Assembly: GCF_038069945.1 (NCBI RefSeq)
Contig: NZ_JBBPEV010000005.1
Coordinates: forward strand, 62,001-126,000
Length of the DNA: 64,000 bases
Direction: 5' to 3'
Source of the DNA: Aquabacterium sp. A3
GTDB taxonomy: Bacteria; Pseudomonadota; Gammaproteobacteria; Burkholderiales; Burkholderiaceae_C
The translations under genes and the position numbers were made by a program. Below are positions 36,242-45,063 of this stretch, in pieces; the first letter of the stretch is position 1; each line of letters begins with the position of its first letter. Under the pieces are notes generated by a model. The model made no database searches. It saw only the letters and a program-made list of their open reading frames with translations, and was not told where the DNA came from.

Positions 36242-36898
36242 ATGTCAATGTCGGCGCTGCGTTGGCGGCTTACGTTGCTTGCGTCAGGGTTGAGCCTGGC
36301 CGCGTGCAGCAACTTATCCCCCCAGGAAAGAGCATCTCGAGCAGAGGCTGATTTGGCTGCACGAACGCCCTGCTGTGCTGAATGGAGCTTGGCGCCCACC
36401 CGTTCGCTACCGACGGAAGCCACCAAGTTCTTGATGAATGAAACAGCTGAGGTGTTTTTGCAAGATGGCGAGAAAGCCTATGGCGTGCTGTTTGAGTTGC
36501 CAGAGTTTGCCAAGACCTACAGCGTCACTTTGACAAGCATCACGCAAGGCATGCAAACCGAACGGATGGTGTTTGCGCCAAGGGTCAAGATGATGAACAG
36601 CCGCTTTGAAGTGACGCGGTCATTTCATGAGTCGGACCTCCGCACCCGCGGGGGAAACCCCGAACGCACCATCTACATCAACCCGGCCAACGCTGGCGAG
36701 CGGTATATGCTGATCCACGGATCAGGTTTGCGCGGCAGCTACAGCAAAAAGATCCCTGTGCAAACAAGCCAAGCCATTCATACAGGCTTTGGTGTGGTCT
36801 ATTGGGCAGATGGAGCTGATGTCGTTGCGACCACGCGCAGTTCACCCTACGGTGAAATCGAAGTTCAAGTGGATGGGTTGAAACCCGCTGCTCGTTGA
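36242..36898 (+). CDS. Lipoprotein with MalM-like features
   Basis: 218 aa. Lipoprotein signal (LTLLASGLSLAAC, lipobox LAAC). The body (FLQDGEKAYGVLFELPEFAKTYSVTLTSIT, later NPERTIYINPANAGERYMLIHGS) recalls the MalM/PF07148 group, but I cannot confirm this by eye. The ATG at 36242 has GAGG upstream; an ATG at 36248 is also possible. It is the second gene of a two-lipoprotein operon and converges with dctM. Confidence 0.75.
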   Translation: MSMSALRWRLTLLASGLSLAACSNLSPQERASRAEADLAARTPCCAEWSLAPTRSLPTEATKFLMNETAEVFLQDGEKAYGVLFELPEFAKTYSVTLTSITQGMQTERMVFAPRVKMMNSRFEVTRSFHESDLRTRGGNPERTIYINPANAGERYMLIHGSGLRGSYSKKIPVQTSQAIHTGFGVVYWADGADVVATTRSSPYGEIEVQVDGLKPAAR

Positions 36899-36922
36899 TG
36901 CGGCGAGCGTGCAACCGCACGC

Positions 36923-38389
36923 TCACTCCGCCGGCACGTCCAACGGCACGTCGTTCAAATCCATCACAGGCGCGTCAGCGCCCATGTCTTCAATCTGCAT
37001 GTCGATGGTGACTTCATCCAGGTTCACCTGAGGCTCCTTGTCAAGCCAGTGTGTGACCAGGCCGGGCCAGAAGATCAGGATGGCCACCAGCAACAACTGC
37101 AGGCCAAGCCAGGGGATGGCTCCAAGGTAGATGTCTTTGGTGGCGATGGGACGCGCCAGCGCGCCGTTGTTGTGCACCTGATCAGCCACTCCCCGCAGGT
37201 AGAAGAGCGCAAAGCCAAACGGGGGGTGCATGAAGCTGGTCTGCATGTTGACGCACAGCAGCACGCCAAACCAGACCAGGTCAATGCCCAGGGCCTGGGC
37301 CACCGGGGCCAGCAAGGGCACGACGATGAAGGCGATCTCGAAGAAGTCGAGGAAGAAGGCCAGGAAGAACACGAACAGGTTCACGGCGATCAGGAAACCT
37401 ACCGGACCGCCCGGGAGATCACTGAGCATCTCTTCGATCCACACATGGCCGTCCACCCCCTGAAACACCAGCGAAAACACACTGGCGCCCAGCAAGATGA
37501 AGATCACCATCACCGTGACTCGCATGGTGGATTGCATGGCCTGCCAGATGAGCGTGGTGTTCAACCGCTTGTGCACCGCCGCCAGCGCCATGGCCCCCAT
37601 GGCGCCCATGGCACCGGCCTCGGTGGGTGTGGCCAGCCCCATGAACAAGGTGCCCAGGACGAGAAAGATCAGGGCCATCGAGGGCACCATGCCCCACAGC
37701 ACCCGGCGCACCAGCGGCCAGCCGCGCTCGGTACGTGCCTCTTCAGGCAAGGGCGGCACCCACTGCGGACGCAGCAGCGCCACGCCCAGGGTGAACAGCA
37801 AAAAGATGCCAATCTGCATCAGTGAGGGCCCGATCGCCCCCATGTACATGTCGCCCACCGAGCGGCCCAACTGATCGGCCAGGATGATCAGCACCAGCGA
37901 CGGCGGAATGACCTGGGTGATGGTGCCCGAGGCCGCCACCACACCAGTGGAAAAGCGCATGTTGTAGCCGGCCCGCATCATGATGGGCAAGGCAATGACG
38001 CCCATGGCGATCACACTGGCGGCCACGGTGCCGGTGATGGCCCCCAGGATGGCGCCCACCACGATGACAGCAAATGCGATGCCGCCGGGAAAGCGCCCGA
38101 ACAGTTGCGCAGTACCCTCCAGCAGGTCTTCTGCCAGACCGCAGCGCTCCAGGATGGCCCCCATGAAGGTGAAGAAGGGGATGGACAGCAGCAACTCGTT
38201 GGAGACGATGCCAAACAAGCGCAGCGGCAGGTTGGCCATGAACGCTTCTGGAAAGTAGCCCTGGCCGACGGCATAGTAGCCAAAAGCCATGCCCAACCCA
38301 CCCAGGGTGAAGGCCACAGGGAACCCCAGCACCATGGCCAGCACCAGGCTGCCGAACATCACGGGGGCGAGCATCTCCATGCCGCTCAT
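36923..38389 (-). CDS. dctM: TRAP transporter large permease (DctM family)
   Basis: 488 aa, about 12 helices. It forms the Na+-coupled permease of a tripartite TRAP uptake system. Signatures include IPFFTFMGAILERCGLAEDLL, GAILGAITGTVAASVIAMG, MRAGYNMRFSTGVVAASGTITQVIPPSLVLIILADQLG and LATPTEAGAMGAMGA. It carries an unusual acidic C-terminal tail of about 35 residues (VTIDMQIEDMGADAPVMDLNDVP). The small permease gene lies 19 bp upstream. No solute-binding DctP gene is in the window, so the substrate is unknown. Confidence 0.94.
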   Translation of the reverse strand: MSGMEMLAPVMFGSLVLAMVLGFPVAFTLGGLGMAFGYYAVGQGYFPEAFMANLPLRLFGIVSNELLLSIPFFTFMGAILERCGLAEDLLEGTAQLFGRFPGGIAFAVIVVGAILGAITGTVAASVIAMGVIALPIMMRAGYNMRFSTGVVAASGTITQVIPPSLVLIILADQLGRSVGDMYMGAIGPSLMQIGIFLLFTLGVALLRPQWVPPLPEEARTERGWPLVRRVLWGMVPSMALIFLVLGTLFMGLATPTEAGAMGAMGAMALAAVHKRLNTTLIWQAMQSTMRVTVMVIFILLGASVFSLVFQGVDGHVWIEEMLSDLPGGPVGFLIAVNLFVFFLAFFLDFFEIAFIVVPLLAPVAQALGIDLVWFGVLLCVNMQTSFMHPPFGFALFYLRGVADQVHNNGALARPIATKDIYLGAIPWLGLQLLLVAILIFWPGLVTHWLDKEPQVNLDEVTIDMQIEDMGADAPVMDLNDVPLDVPAE

Positions 38390-38408
38390 GCGCGGATCCT
38401 CACTGCGC

Positions 38409-38951
38409 TCACTGTTGTGGTCTTTCGTAGTGCAGGTCGAGATCAAGCTCACCGCGCAGGTAGTTGATGCGGCGGATGAGCTCGGCCAGCCCCTGAAGCG
38501 CCAGCATCAGAAAGCCTGCAGGAATGGCCAGCTTGATGGGCCAGCGAACCAGCCCACCAGCGCTGGGAGACATCTCGTGCTGCTGGTAGGCGTCGAGGGC
38601 GTAGGGCCAGGCCAACCAGGCAATGATCAGGCACAGGGGGATCAGCACGAGGGCCAGGCCCACCGCATCGATCCACGCCTTGGTGCGGGGCTGCCGTCCA
38701 CCATAAAGAACGTCAACGCGCACATGCTCGTTGAGCCGCAGCAAGAGCGGCGCCCCCATGAACACGGCCATGCCGAACAGGTACCACTGCACCTCCAGCC
38801 AGGCATTCGACCCCATGCTGAAGGCGTAGCGCGCAGTGGCCGCGCCGGCACTGATGAGACATGCGGCGAACAACGCCCAGGCAGCACCCAGGCCCAGCCA
38901 GCGCGACAGCGCGTCCATCAGCCTCACATAAGCGTGTGCCATCTGCCTCAT
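38409..38951 (-). CDS. dctQ: TRAP transporter small permease (DctQ family)
   Basis: 180 aa with four predicted helices. It holds the large permease and contacts the periplasmic binding protein. Family features include ALSRWLGLGAAWALFAACLISAGAATARYAF and SNAWLEVQWYLFGMAVFMGAPLLLRLNEHVRVDVLY (the conserved HVRVD). The ATG at 38951 or one three codons later is possible. It lies 37 bp downstream of a TIGR01244 protein gene on the same strand. Confidence 0.93.
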   Translation of the reverse strand: MRQMAHAYVRLMDALSRWLGLGAAWALFAACLISAGAATARYAFSMGSNAWLEVQWYLFGMAVFMGAPLLLRLNEHVRVDVLYGGRQPRTKAWIDAVGLALVLIPLCLIIAWLAWPYALDAYQQHEMSPSAGGLVRWPIKLAIPAGFLMLALQGLAELIRRINYLRGELDLDLHYERPQQ

Positions 38952-38988
38952 GTGTTCTGGCCTTGCCCGGCTGCGCTCGGAAAGAGGC

Positions 38989-39342
38989 TCAAGCGTCCAG
39001 GGATGCCGCCTGCATGTACAGGCTGGTCGAGCGCGCACCACTGCGGCAGAACATGAGCAGCGGCCGAGGCAGTGTTTTGAGCAACGCTGCGCACTGTGCA
39101 ATCTGCTCAGGCGACTGGTAGCCGCCCTGGACAGGCAGATAGGCGTAACTCAGGCCCACGGCCTGGGCGGCCGCCTCGATCTGCGCGCTGGTCGGCTGGT
39201 CAGGGCCACCTTCCATGTCAGGGCGGTTGTTCATGATGGCCTTGAAGCCGGCCTCGGCCGCGGCAGCCATGGCGTCGGGTGTCAGCTGAGGGGCTGCATA
39301 CACACCTTCGGCGATGGGCTGCAGGGTCACTTGGTTGCTCAT
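38989..39342 (-). CDS. TIGR01244-family sulfur-transferase/phosphatase-like protein
   Basis: 117 aa. It has a protein-tyrosine-phosphatase-like (DUF442) fold with active-site loop LMFCRSGARST, the CxxGxRS pattern also found in the Blh/ETHE1-associated sulfur transferases. GFKAIMNNRPDMEGGPDQPTSAQ is the conserved N-terminal half. It precedes the TRAP permease pair by 37 bp, and the functional link is unclear. Sulfur transfer is inferred from family context, not shown. Confidence 0.88.
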   Translation of the reverse strand: MSNQVTLQPIAEGVYAAPQLTPDAMAAAAEAGFKAIMNNRPDMEGGPDQPTSAQIEAAAQAVGLSYAYLPVQGGYQSPEQIAQCAALLKTLPRPLLMFCRSGARSTSLYMQAASLDA

Positions 39343-39402
39343 GGCGTCGTCCTCAAAGGTGGGGGCACAGGGCCGAAGCGTAACGCAGTTCAGTCACAGG
39401 AT

Positions 39403-39849
39403 TCAGCCCGCCAGCGCCGTCTTGACGGCGGCAGACACCTGCGCCATTTCAGCCTGGCCCCCGAGGCGCTGTTTGGCCACGCCCATGACCTTGCCCATGT
39501 CACCAGGGCCTGACGCGCCGAGTTCGGCCACGATGGCCTTCACGGCAGCCAGAATCTCATCGGCCCCCATCCGTGCGGGCAGATAGGCCTCCAGCACGGT
39601 GATCTCGGCTTTTTCCTTGTCGGCCAGGTCTGCGCGAGCGGCGGCCTCGTACTGCTGGGCAGCATCCTTGCGCTGTTTGATCAGCTTGTCGACGATGGCC
39701 ACGATCAAGGTGTCGTCCAGCTCGACACGCTCATCGACCTCTTTTTGCTTCATGGCCGCCATCAGCATGCGGATGGTGCCCAGGCGCTCGGCTTCTTTGG
39801 CGCGCATGGCGGCTTTCATGTCGTCGTTGATGCGTTGTTTGAGGCTCAT
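39403..39849 (-). CDS. GatB/YqeY domain protein
   Basis: 148 aa: SLKQRINDDMKAAMRAKEAERLGTIRMLMAAMKQKEVDER, then LEAYLPARMGADEILAAVKAIVAELGASGPGDMGKVMG. YqeY proteins resemble the tRNA-binding tail of the GatB amidotransferase subunit, but their role is unproven. Downstream of rpsU, as in many proteobacteria. A terminator lies between the two, so some transcription probably starts independently or reads through. Confidence 0.93.
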   Translation of the reverse strand: MSLKQRINDDMKAAMRAKEAERLGTIRMLMAAMKQKEVDERVELDDTLIVAIVDKLIKQRKDAAQQYEAAARADLADKEKAEITVLEAYLPARMGADEILAAVKAIVAELGASGPGDMGKVMGVAKQRLGGQAEMAQVSAAVKTALAG

Positions 39850-39877
39850 GATGGCGGCAGAATTAGGTGGATCTGAA

Positions 39878-39914
39878 AAAAGCAAAGCCCGCATGGGCGT
39901 CCCCGCGCGGGCTT
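39878..39914 (-). terminator. Terminator between rpsU and yqeY
   Basis: On the minus strand AAGCCCGC (39914-39907) pairs with GCGGGCTT (39892-39885), followed by TGCTTTTTTC. The loop is about 14 bases. It lies 50 bp past the rpsU stop. Confidence 0.75.
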
Positions 39915-39963
39915 CGGTGCTGTGAAGCCTTGAGGCCTGAACAGCCTGAAGGCCAGAAACTGA

Positions 39964-40176
39964 TCAGTACAGCTTCTTGGGCAGCTGCATGCTGCGCACG
40001 CGCTTGTAGTGACGCTTGACGGCGGCGGCCTTCTTGCGCTTGCGCTCGGACGTGGGCTTCTCGTAGAACTCACGGGCGCGCAGCTCGGTCAGCAGACCCA
40101 GCTTTTCGATGGTGCGCTTGAAGCGGCGCAGGGCCACGTCAAACGGCTCGTTTTCCTTGACACGGATGGTCGTCAT
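39964..40176 (-). CDS. rpsU: 30S ribosomal protein S21
   Basis: 70 aa, the full length for S21: [60 protein letters not shown] basic protein of the small-subunit platform needed for initiation. The dnaG-rpoD genes that often follow rpsU are absent; yqeY follows instead. Confidence 0.98.
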   Translation of the reverse strand: MTTIRVKENEPFDVALRRFKRTIEKLGLLTELRAREFYEKPTSERKRKKAAAVKRHYKRVRSMQLPKKLY

Positions 40177-40322
40177 TCGGATTCGCTTTCAGTTTGAATG
40201 CATTCAACAGGCTAGAGCAAGGCCCGTCAAAACACCCAAAACACCACCAAACATGGCGCTCAAGGCATTTTGATCAAGGCGGTGCATGCGATCATGCCCA
40301 AGCCCAACCAACAAAGCCAAAG

Positions 40323-40328
40323 ATTATA
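40323..40328 (-). promoter_or_regulatory. Probable rpsU promoter (-10 box)
   Basis: A perfect TATAAT (40328-40323 on the minus strand) with TTGTGG/TGGCCA-type weak -35 candidates 18-20 bp upstream, inside the end of folK. It would give an rpsU leader of about 140 bases, the largest part of the 163-bp gap; no gene is seen in that gap. Confidence 0.55.
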
Positions 40329-40339
40329 CCCTGATATTC

Positions 40340-40894
40340 TCAAATTGGCCACAATCCCTGTTGGGCGGTCATGTGGGCCAGATCGGCCGCACTGGGCCAG
40401 GCCACATCAGGACAGGCCTCCGCGGGATTCAATCCCTGCTGCCCCAGCAGGGCCAGCCAGGGCGCCAGCACGAACGCACGGCCCATCATGCGCGGGTGAG
40501 GCAGGCTCAGCGCGGGAGTTTCACACGTGTGCCCACCGTACCACAGGAGGTCCAGATCCAGGGTGCGCGGCGCGTGCCGATACGGCCGCTGGCGCTCGCC
40601 CTCGCGCTCCAGCCGCATCAGGCAAGCCAGCAGTTCATGCGGCCCCAACACGCTGTGCACAGCCGCCACGGCGTTGACGTAATCGGGGCCATCGGCGTCC
40701 ACCGGGCGACTGCCATACAGCGGCGACATGGCCAGCACCTCGATGCCAGGCTGAGCACTCAGCCCATGCAAGGCGTGCTCGAGCGCCTGGCGCACGTTCC
40801 CCAGGTTGCCGCCCATGCCGATGTAGGCCGTCCAGCGCGGCATGCCTTCGGGAAGCCCACACCACGCCAGGGCAGCAGCCTGCGGTGCCGACAT
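40340..40894 (-). CDS. folK: HPPK, folate biosynthesis pyrophosphokinase
   Basis: 184 aa. It transfers pyrophosphate from ATP to 6-hydroxymethyl-dihydropterin. Motifs: TAYIGMGGNLGNVRQALEHAL, SPLYGSRPVDADGPDYVNAVAAV, and RPYRHAPRTLDLDLLWYG with the substrate and Mg residues (RTLDLDLL). Then HPRMMGRAFVLAPW. About 20 N-terminal residues precede the usual start. It follows pcnB by 4 bp and is the last gene of the run from the PerM homologue. Confidence 0.96.
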   Translation of the reverse strand: MSAPQAAALAWCGLPEGMPRWTAYIGMGGNLGNVRQALEHALHGLSAQPGIEVLAMSPLYGSRPVDADGPDYVNAVAAVHSVLGPHELLACLMRLEREGERQRPYRHAPRTLDLDLLWYGGHTCETPALSLPHPRMMGRAFVLAPWLALLGQQGLNPAEACPDVAWPSAADLAHMTAQQGLWPI

Positions 40895-40898
40895 GGGA

Positions 40899-42554
40899 TC
40901 AGGCCTCGCCAGCGGGTGCACCGCCGGCCGGTTTGCGACGGCGTCGACGACGTTTGCGGGCCGGTGCAGCGCCCTCGCCCACGGTGTGAGTGACATCGAT
41001 GGCCTCGATGGCCTCGGCTTCGTCGTCGTCGACCTCGTTCATGTCGTGGTGCTCGCGATCGGCCTGCCCCGACTCAGCCTGCCCGGCAGATCGACGCGAA
41101 CGACCGCCAGTCTTGCGTGCTGGCGCGCCGGCCTGTCGCCGCGCAGCCTCTTCCTCACGGGCGCGCTCCATCAATTGGCGCTGCTCGGATGGATCCGCCA
41201 AGGAGAAGTCTTCCCACCAGGTGGCCAGCGCCATGTCGGCCTCGCCCACCTGGGCACGCAGGCGCAAAAAGTCAAACCCTGCCCGGAATCGAGGCTGTTG
41301 CACCAGCGTGAAGGGGCCATTGCCCACCCGACGGTCAAATCGCGGCTGCATGGACCAGATCTCGCGCATGTCAGCACCGAGCTTGCCGCGCCCCGAAATG
41401 TCGCCGACACGGGCATTGAAGACCTCGTCGATGGCCTGCTGCAGCGCCGGGAAGGCAGGCTCACCGCGTTGCTGGAGGCGCTGCCAGTGCGCCTGCACGT
41501 CGTGCCACAGCAAACAGGCCAGCAAAAAGCTGGGCGCCACGGGCTTGCCTTCGCCGACACGACGGTCGGTGTCGGCCAGGGCCAGCTGGACAAACTGCTC
41601 GCGGCCCGGATGCCGGCGTGCTTCGTCAAACACAGCGTCCAGGATGGGGAACACCCCCCGGTCGAGCCCCTGCTTGCGCAACTCCGTCAGCGAGGCTTGT
41701 GCATGCCCCGTCTGCAGCAGTTTGATCATTTCATCAAACAAGCGCGACTGGGGAATGTTGGCCAGCAACTCGGCCATCTCACGCACAGGCTCACGGGTGT
41801 GGGTCTCAAGCTCAAAGCCCAGCTTGGCGGCAAAACGCACCACCCGAATGATGCGCACCGGATCTTCACGGTAGCGGGTGACCGGATCCCCGATCATGCG
41901 CAGCACACGCTTTTTGGCGTCCTTGATGCCACCGTGATAGTCCACCACGATGCCCGTGTTGGGGTCGTAATACAGCGCATTGACCGTGAAATCTCGTCGC
42001 GCGGCGTCCTGATCTTGCGGGCCCCAGACGTTATCGCGCAGCACGCGACCGCTGGCGTCGACCACGTGGGTCTTGTCCGCCAACTCTTTCTTGGACGTTT
42101 TCTCATTGCCGGCCACTTGCTCGGCGGCGCTGGCATCGAGGTAGGCCCGGAAGGTCGACACCTCGATCACCTCGTGCTCACGACCGCGGCCGTACACCAC
42201 GTGCACGATGCGGAATCGCCGACCGATGATGAAGGCACGACGAAACAAGGCCTTGACCTGTTCGGGCGTGGCGTTGGTGGCCACGTCGAAATCCTTGGGG
42301 CGGTGACCCAGGATCAGATCACGGACGGCGCCACCGACGATGTAGGCCTCGTAGCCAGCATCCTGCAGGGTGTCGACGACCTTGCGTGCGCGGTCATCCA
42401 CCCAATCGGGGTCGATGCCGTGCTCGCTGGCGGGCACCTCCACGCGCTTGCCGGTGGGGATGCGCGGGGCTTTGGCGGCGCGCTTGGCTGCAGCAGCAGG
42501 ACGCATCGCGGCCGGCGCTTTGCCCAGAATCTTGTTGATGAAGGTCTTGATCAT
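40899..42554 (-). CDS. pcnB: Poly(A) polymerase I
   Basis: 551 aa. It adds 3' A tails to RNA for decay. The class II nucleotidyltransferase motif is AYIVGGAVRDLILGHRPKDFDVATNATPEQV with RRDFTVNALYYD and the RNA-binding DPVRIIRVVRFAAKLGF. The C-terminus is Arg/Lys-rich (ARKRRRRRRKPAGG), typical of PcnB. The start overlaps the HAD-family stop by 4 bp. Distinguished from CCA-adding enzyme by the N-terminal extension and basic tail. Confidence 0.95.
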   Translation of the reverse strand: MIKTFINKILGKAPAAMRPAAAAKRAAKAPRIPTGKRVEVPASEHGIDPDWVDDRARKVVDTLQDAGYEAYIVGGAVRDLILGHRPKDFDVATNATPEQVKALFRRAFIIGRRFRIVHVVYGRGREHEVIEVSTFRAYLDASAAEQVAGNEKTSKKELADKTHVVDASGRVLRDNVWGPQDQDAARRDFTVNALYYDPNTGIVVDYHGGIKDAKKRVLRMIGDPVTRYREDPVRIIRVVRFAAKLGFELETHTREPVREMAELLANIPQSRLFDEMIKLLQTGHAQASLTELRKQGLDRGVFPILDAVFDEARRHPGREQFVQLALADTDRRVGEGKPVAPSFLLACLLWHDVQAHWQRLQQRGEPAFPALQQAIDEVFNARVGDISGRGKLGADMREIWSMQPRFDRRVGNGPFTLVQQPRFRAGFDFLRLRAQVGEADMALATWWEDFSLADPSEQRQLMERAREEEAARRQAGAPARKTGGRSRRSAGQAESGQADREHHDMNEVDDDEAEAIEAIDVTHTVGEGAAPARKRRRRRRKPAGGAPAGEA

Positions 42555-43219
42555 GCAAACAAACGAAGGATGGGCCAGCCGCGCTCCAGGGCCACGGCCT
42601 CCAGCGAGGGGCTGGGGTTGGTGGCCACCGGATGAGTGGCACGCTCCAGCAAAGGCAGGTCGTTGGGGGAGTCGCTGTAGAAGCTGATGCGCCCGAAATC
42701 GGACCACTGCCGACCCAGACTGGCCAGCCATTGTTCCACACGTGTGATTTTGCCCTCACGGAAGGAGGGCACGCCATCAATCTGACCCGTGACACGCCCA
42801 TGTGCGTCGCGCACCAGGCGCACGGCCAGGAGGTGCTCCACGTCGAACGCATCTGCGATGGGTTGGGTGACGAATTCGTTGGTGGCCGTCACGATGGCCA
42901 GCAGATCACCCTGGGCGCGGTGGCGTTCAACCAGCTCGCGCGCCTGAGGCTGCACTGCCGGAAGGATCACCTGCGCCATGAAGGCCTGTTGCAGCGCATG
43001 CTGGGCATCGTCGTCCATTTGACGCCAGATGCTGGTGGTGAAGTTGATGTAGTCACCCAGCACCAGGGTGCCGTCGCAATACTGCTGATAGAAGTCGTTG
43101 TTGCGGCGGCGATAGTCTTCGCCGTCAGCCAGCCCCTGCCGAATAAGGAACTCTCCGAATTCGTGGTCGGAATCCAGCGGCAACAGCGTGTGATCAAGGT
43201 CGAACAGGCACAGGTTCAT
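42551..43219 (-). CDS. HAD-IB family phosphatase
   Basis: 222 aa. Haloacid dehalogenase motif I is DLDHTLLPLDSD (catalytic Asp7 and Asp9 of LFDLDHT), motif II is in IVTATNEFV, and motif III/IV in FREGKITRVEQWL and FYSDSPNDLPLLE. It matches the SerB-like/CicA HAD-IB branch. The substrate is not clear; phosphoserine phosphatase-like annotation is common. Both ends overlap neighbours (hda stop and pcnB start) by 4 bp. Confidence 0.92.
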   Translation of the reverse strand: MNLCLFDLDHTLLPLDSDHEFGEFLIRQGLADGEDYRRRNNDFYQQYCDGTLVLGDYINFTTSIWRQMDDDAQHALQQAFMAQVILPAVQPQARELVERHRAQGDLLAIVTATNEFVTQPIADAFDVEHLLAVRLVRDAHGRVTGQIDGVPSFREGKITRVEQWLASLGRQWSDFGRISFYSDSPNDLPLLERATHPVATNPSPSLEAVALERGWPILRLFA

Positions 43220-43917
43220 GTGGTCTCCAGGGTCATCACCTCGCGCACCAGCGGCACGGTGATGGGGCGATGCGCCTCCAGGGCATAAGCATCGAGTTGA
43301 TCCAGCAAACGCATCAGCGAGCCCAGGTCGCGGCTGAAACGATTCATCAGGTAGGCCAGCACTTCGTCGGGCAAATGCATGCCGCGGCGCTGGGCCTCTG
43401 CCACCAGCGCTTCGCGCAGACCGGCTTCATCCAGCGGCGAGAGCTGAAACACCAGCCCCCACCCCAGGCGGGTGCGCAAATCATCGCGCACGGGCAGGTC
43501 CACCGGCGGTGCGCCCCCCGCGGCCAGGATGACCAGCGCACCGCCCGTGGTGCTGGCAGCCGACTCGATGAACAGGTTGAACGCCAGGTGCTGCTCGTCC
43601 ACATGCAAGGCATGGGCGTCATCGATCAGGGCCAGGGTGGGCGCCTGGGGGGCGTCTGCCTCCCACATCTGGCAGCTTCCGGGCGCCAGCCAGATGGCAC
43701 CCCACCCCCATGCACGAACCTGGGCCAGCATGGCGCGCAGCAGGTGGGTCTTGCCGCAGCCCGCCGGCCCCCAGAGGTAGACGGGCGAGGCGGGAGGTTC
43801 GTGGGCCTGCCAGTGGCACAGCCATGACAGCACCTCCTGGTTGCGCCCCGGCAGGAAGTCACTCAGCCCTGGTTGCCGCTGTGGACCCAGGTCCAGCAGC
43901 ATCTGCCGCATGCCCAT
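43216..43917 (-). CDS. hda: DnaA regulatory inactivator Hda
   Basis: 233 aa, one AAA+ domain homologous to DnaA domain III. With the beta clamp it stimulates ATP hydrolysis by DnaA. The N-terminal clamp-binding motif QMLLDLG is present (residues 5-11). A P-loop (GPAGCGKTHLLRA), Walker B (LALIDDAHAL) and sensor 2-like SLMRLLDQLDAYALE are visible. The ATG at 43917 is chosen for AGGGG six bases upstream; one at 43911 is also possible. It overlaps the HAD gene start by 4 bp. Confidence 0.93.
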   Translation of the reverse strand: MGMRQMLLDLGPQRQPGLSDFLPGRNQEVLSWLCHWQAHEPPASPVYLWGPAGCGKTHLLRAMLAQVRAWGWGAIWLAPGSCQMWEADAPQAPTLALIDDAHALHVDEQHLAFNLFIESAASTTGGALVILAAGGAPPVDLPVRDDLRTRLGWGLVFQLSPLDEAGLREALVAEAQRRGMHLPDEVLAYLMNRFSRDLGSLMRLLDQLDAYALEAHRPITVPLVREVMTLETT

Positions 43918-43927
43918 GAATGGCCCC

Positions 43928-45007
43928 TCAGTCACCCAGGTACAGGCGGCTGCCCTGCCATGCCTGAAGCCCTCGCCGTCCCATGATGGTCAGCAGTGCC
44001 GTGCAGGGCAAGGCGATGAGCAGCCCCCAGAAGCCCAGCCACTGACCAAACAGCATCAAGGCCAGGATGACGCCCAAGGGGTGCAGACCAATGCGCTCTC
44101 CCACCAGCCGTGGTGTGAGCAGAAAGCTTTCAACAAACTGGCCGATGCCATACACCAGGCCCACTGCGATCAAGGGGTAGGCCCAGCCGGCGTCGGTGGC
44201 AGCAAACTGCAACACCCCGGCCAGCAAGGCCAGCACCAGGCCCAGACCAAAGCCAATGTAAGGAATGCACACCGCCAGCCCGGTGAACACACCGATGGGC
44301 AGGGCCAGCGAAAAGCCGGCCACCGCCAGACCCACGCTGTAGTACACCGCCAAAATGAGCATGACCAGCAGTTGCCCTCGCAGGTACTGCCCCATGATGT
44401 CGTCGATCTCGCGCAGCAACTCGTCCGAGCTGGTTCGCCAGGTCTGGGGCAGCAAGGCCCGGGCGCGCGCGGTCAAAGACGCCCAGTCAGCCATCACGTA
44501 AAAGGCCAGCATGGGCACCAGAATCCCCAAGCCCATCACCGTGAGCACATTGCCTCCGCCCACCACCACCGAGTGCCACAAGGCGCCGCTCCATTGAGGC
44601 ACGTGCTCTTGCAAGAGCCGCGTGAGCTGACTGCGCCACTCGTCGGCGCTGTCTGGCACCTGAAGGCCCATGGCCTTCAGGCGCGGCGCCAAGTCGGTCC
44701 AGACCTGGGCCAGGAGATCCGGCAACTGGCTGCGCAGCATGGGCACCAGTTCTGACACGATCGGCACCAGCAGCACCACAAGGACGGCCGCCACCAGGGC
44801 CACCAGCAGCAGGCACAAGCCAATGGCCAGCCCCTGCGGCAGACGCCAGGCCTGCAGCCTGATCACCATGGGCCTGAGCACATAGGCCAACACCACCGCC
44901 AGTGCAAAAGGCACCACGATCGCGGCATGCAACCACAACAGGGCCAAGACCAGGGCGCCGATCAGCCACGACTGCCAGCCTACCGATGAGAGGGAGATTT
45001 GATTCAT
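43928..45007 (-). CDS. AI-2E/PerM-family transporter
   Basis: 359 aa, about eight helices. It has the two N-terminal helices, a long amphipathic periplasmic part (about 90-140) and a C-terminal bundle with ALPIGVFTGLAVCIPYIGFGLGLVLALLAG and LTPRLVGERIGLHPLGVILALMLFGQWLGFWG. This is the PF01594 family, which includes the AI-2 exporter TqsA and Na+/H+ antiporters, so the substrate is open. Hda follows 10 bp downstream. Confidence 0.92.
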   Translation of the reverse strand: MNQISLSSVGWQSWLIGALVLALLWLHAAIVVPFALAVVLAYVLRPMVIRLQAWRLPQGLAIGLCLLLVALVAAVLVVLLVPIVSELVPMLRSQLPDLLAQVWTDLAPRLKAMGLQVPDSADEWRSQLTRLLQEHVPQWSGALWHSVVVGGGNVLTVMGLGILVPMLAFYVMADWASLTARARALLPQTWRTSSDELLREIDDIMGQYLRGQLLVMLILAVYYSVGLAVAGFSLALPIGVFTGLAVCIPYIGFGLGLVLALLAGVLQFAATDAGWAYPLIAVGLVYGIGQFVESFLLTPRLVGERIGLHPLGVILALMLFGQWLGFWGLLIALPCTALLTIMGRRGLQAWQGSRLYLGD

Positions 45008-45063
45008 GTGGCACCGATTCTATCGGTGCCACGGCAACCCAAGAGCCCTGCGCTGTGGCGATG

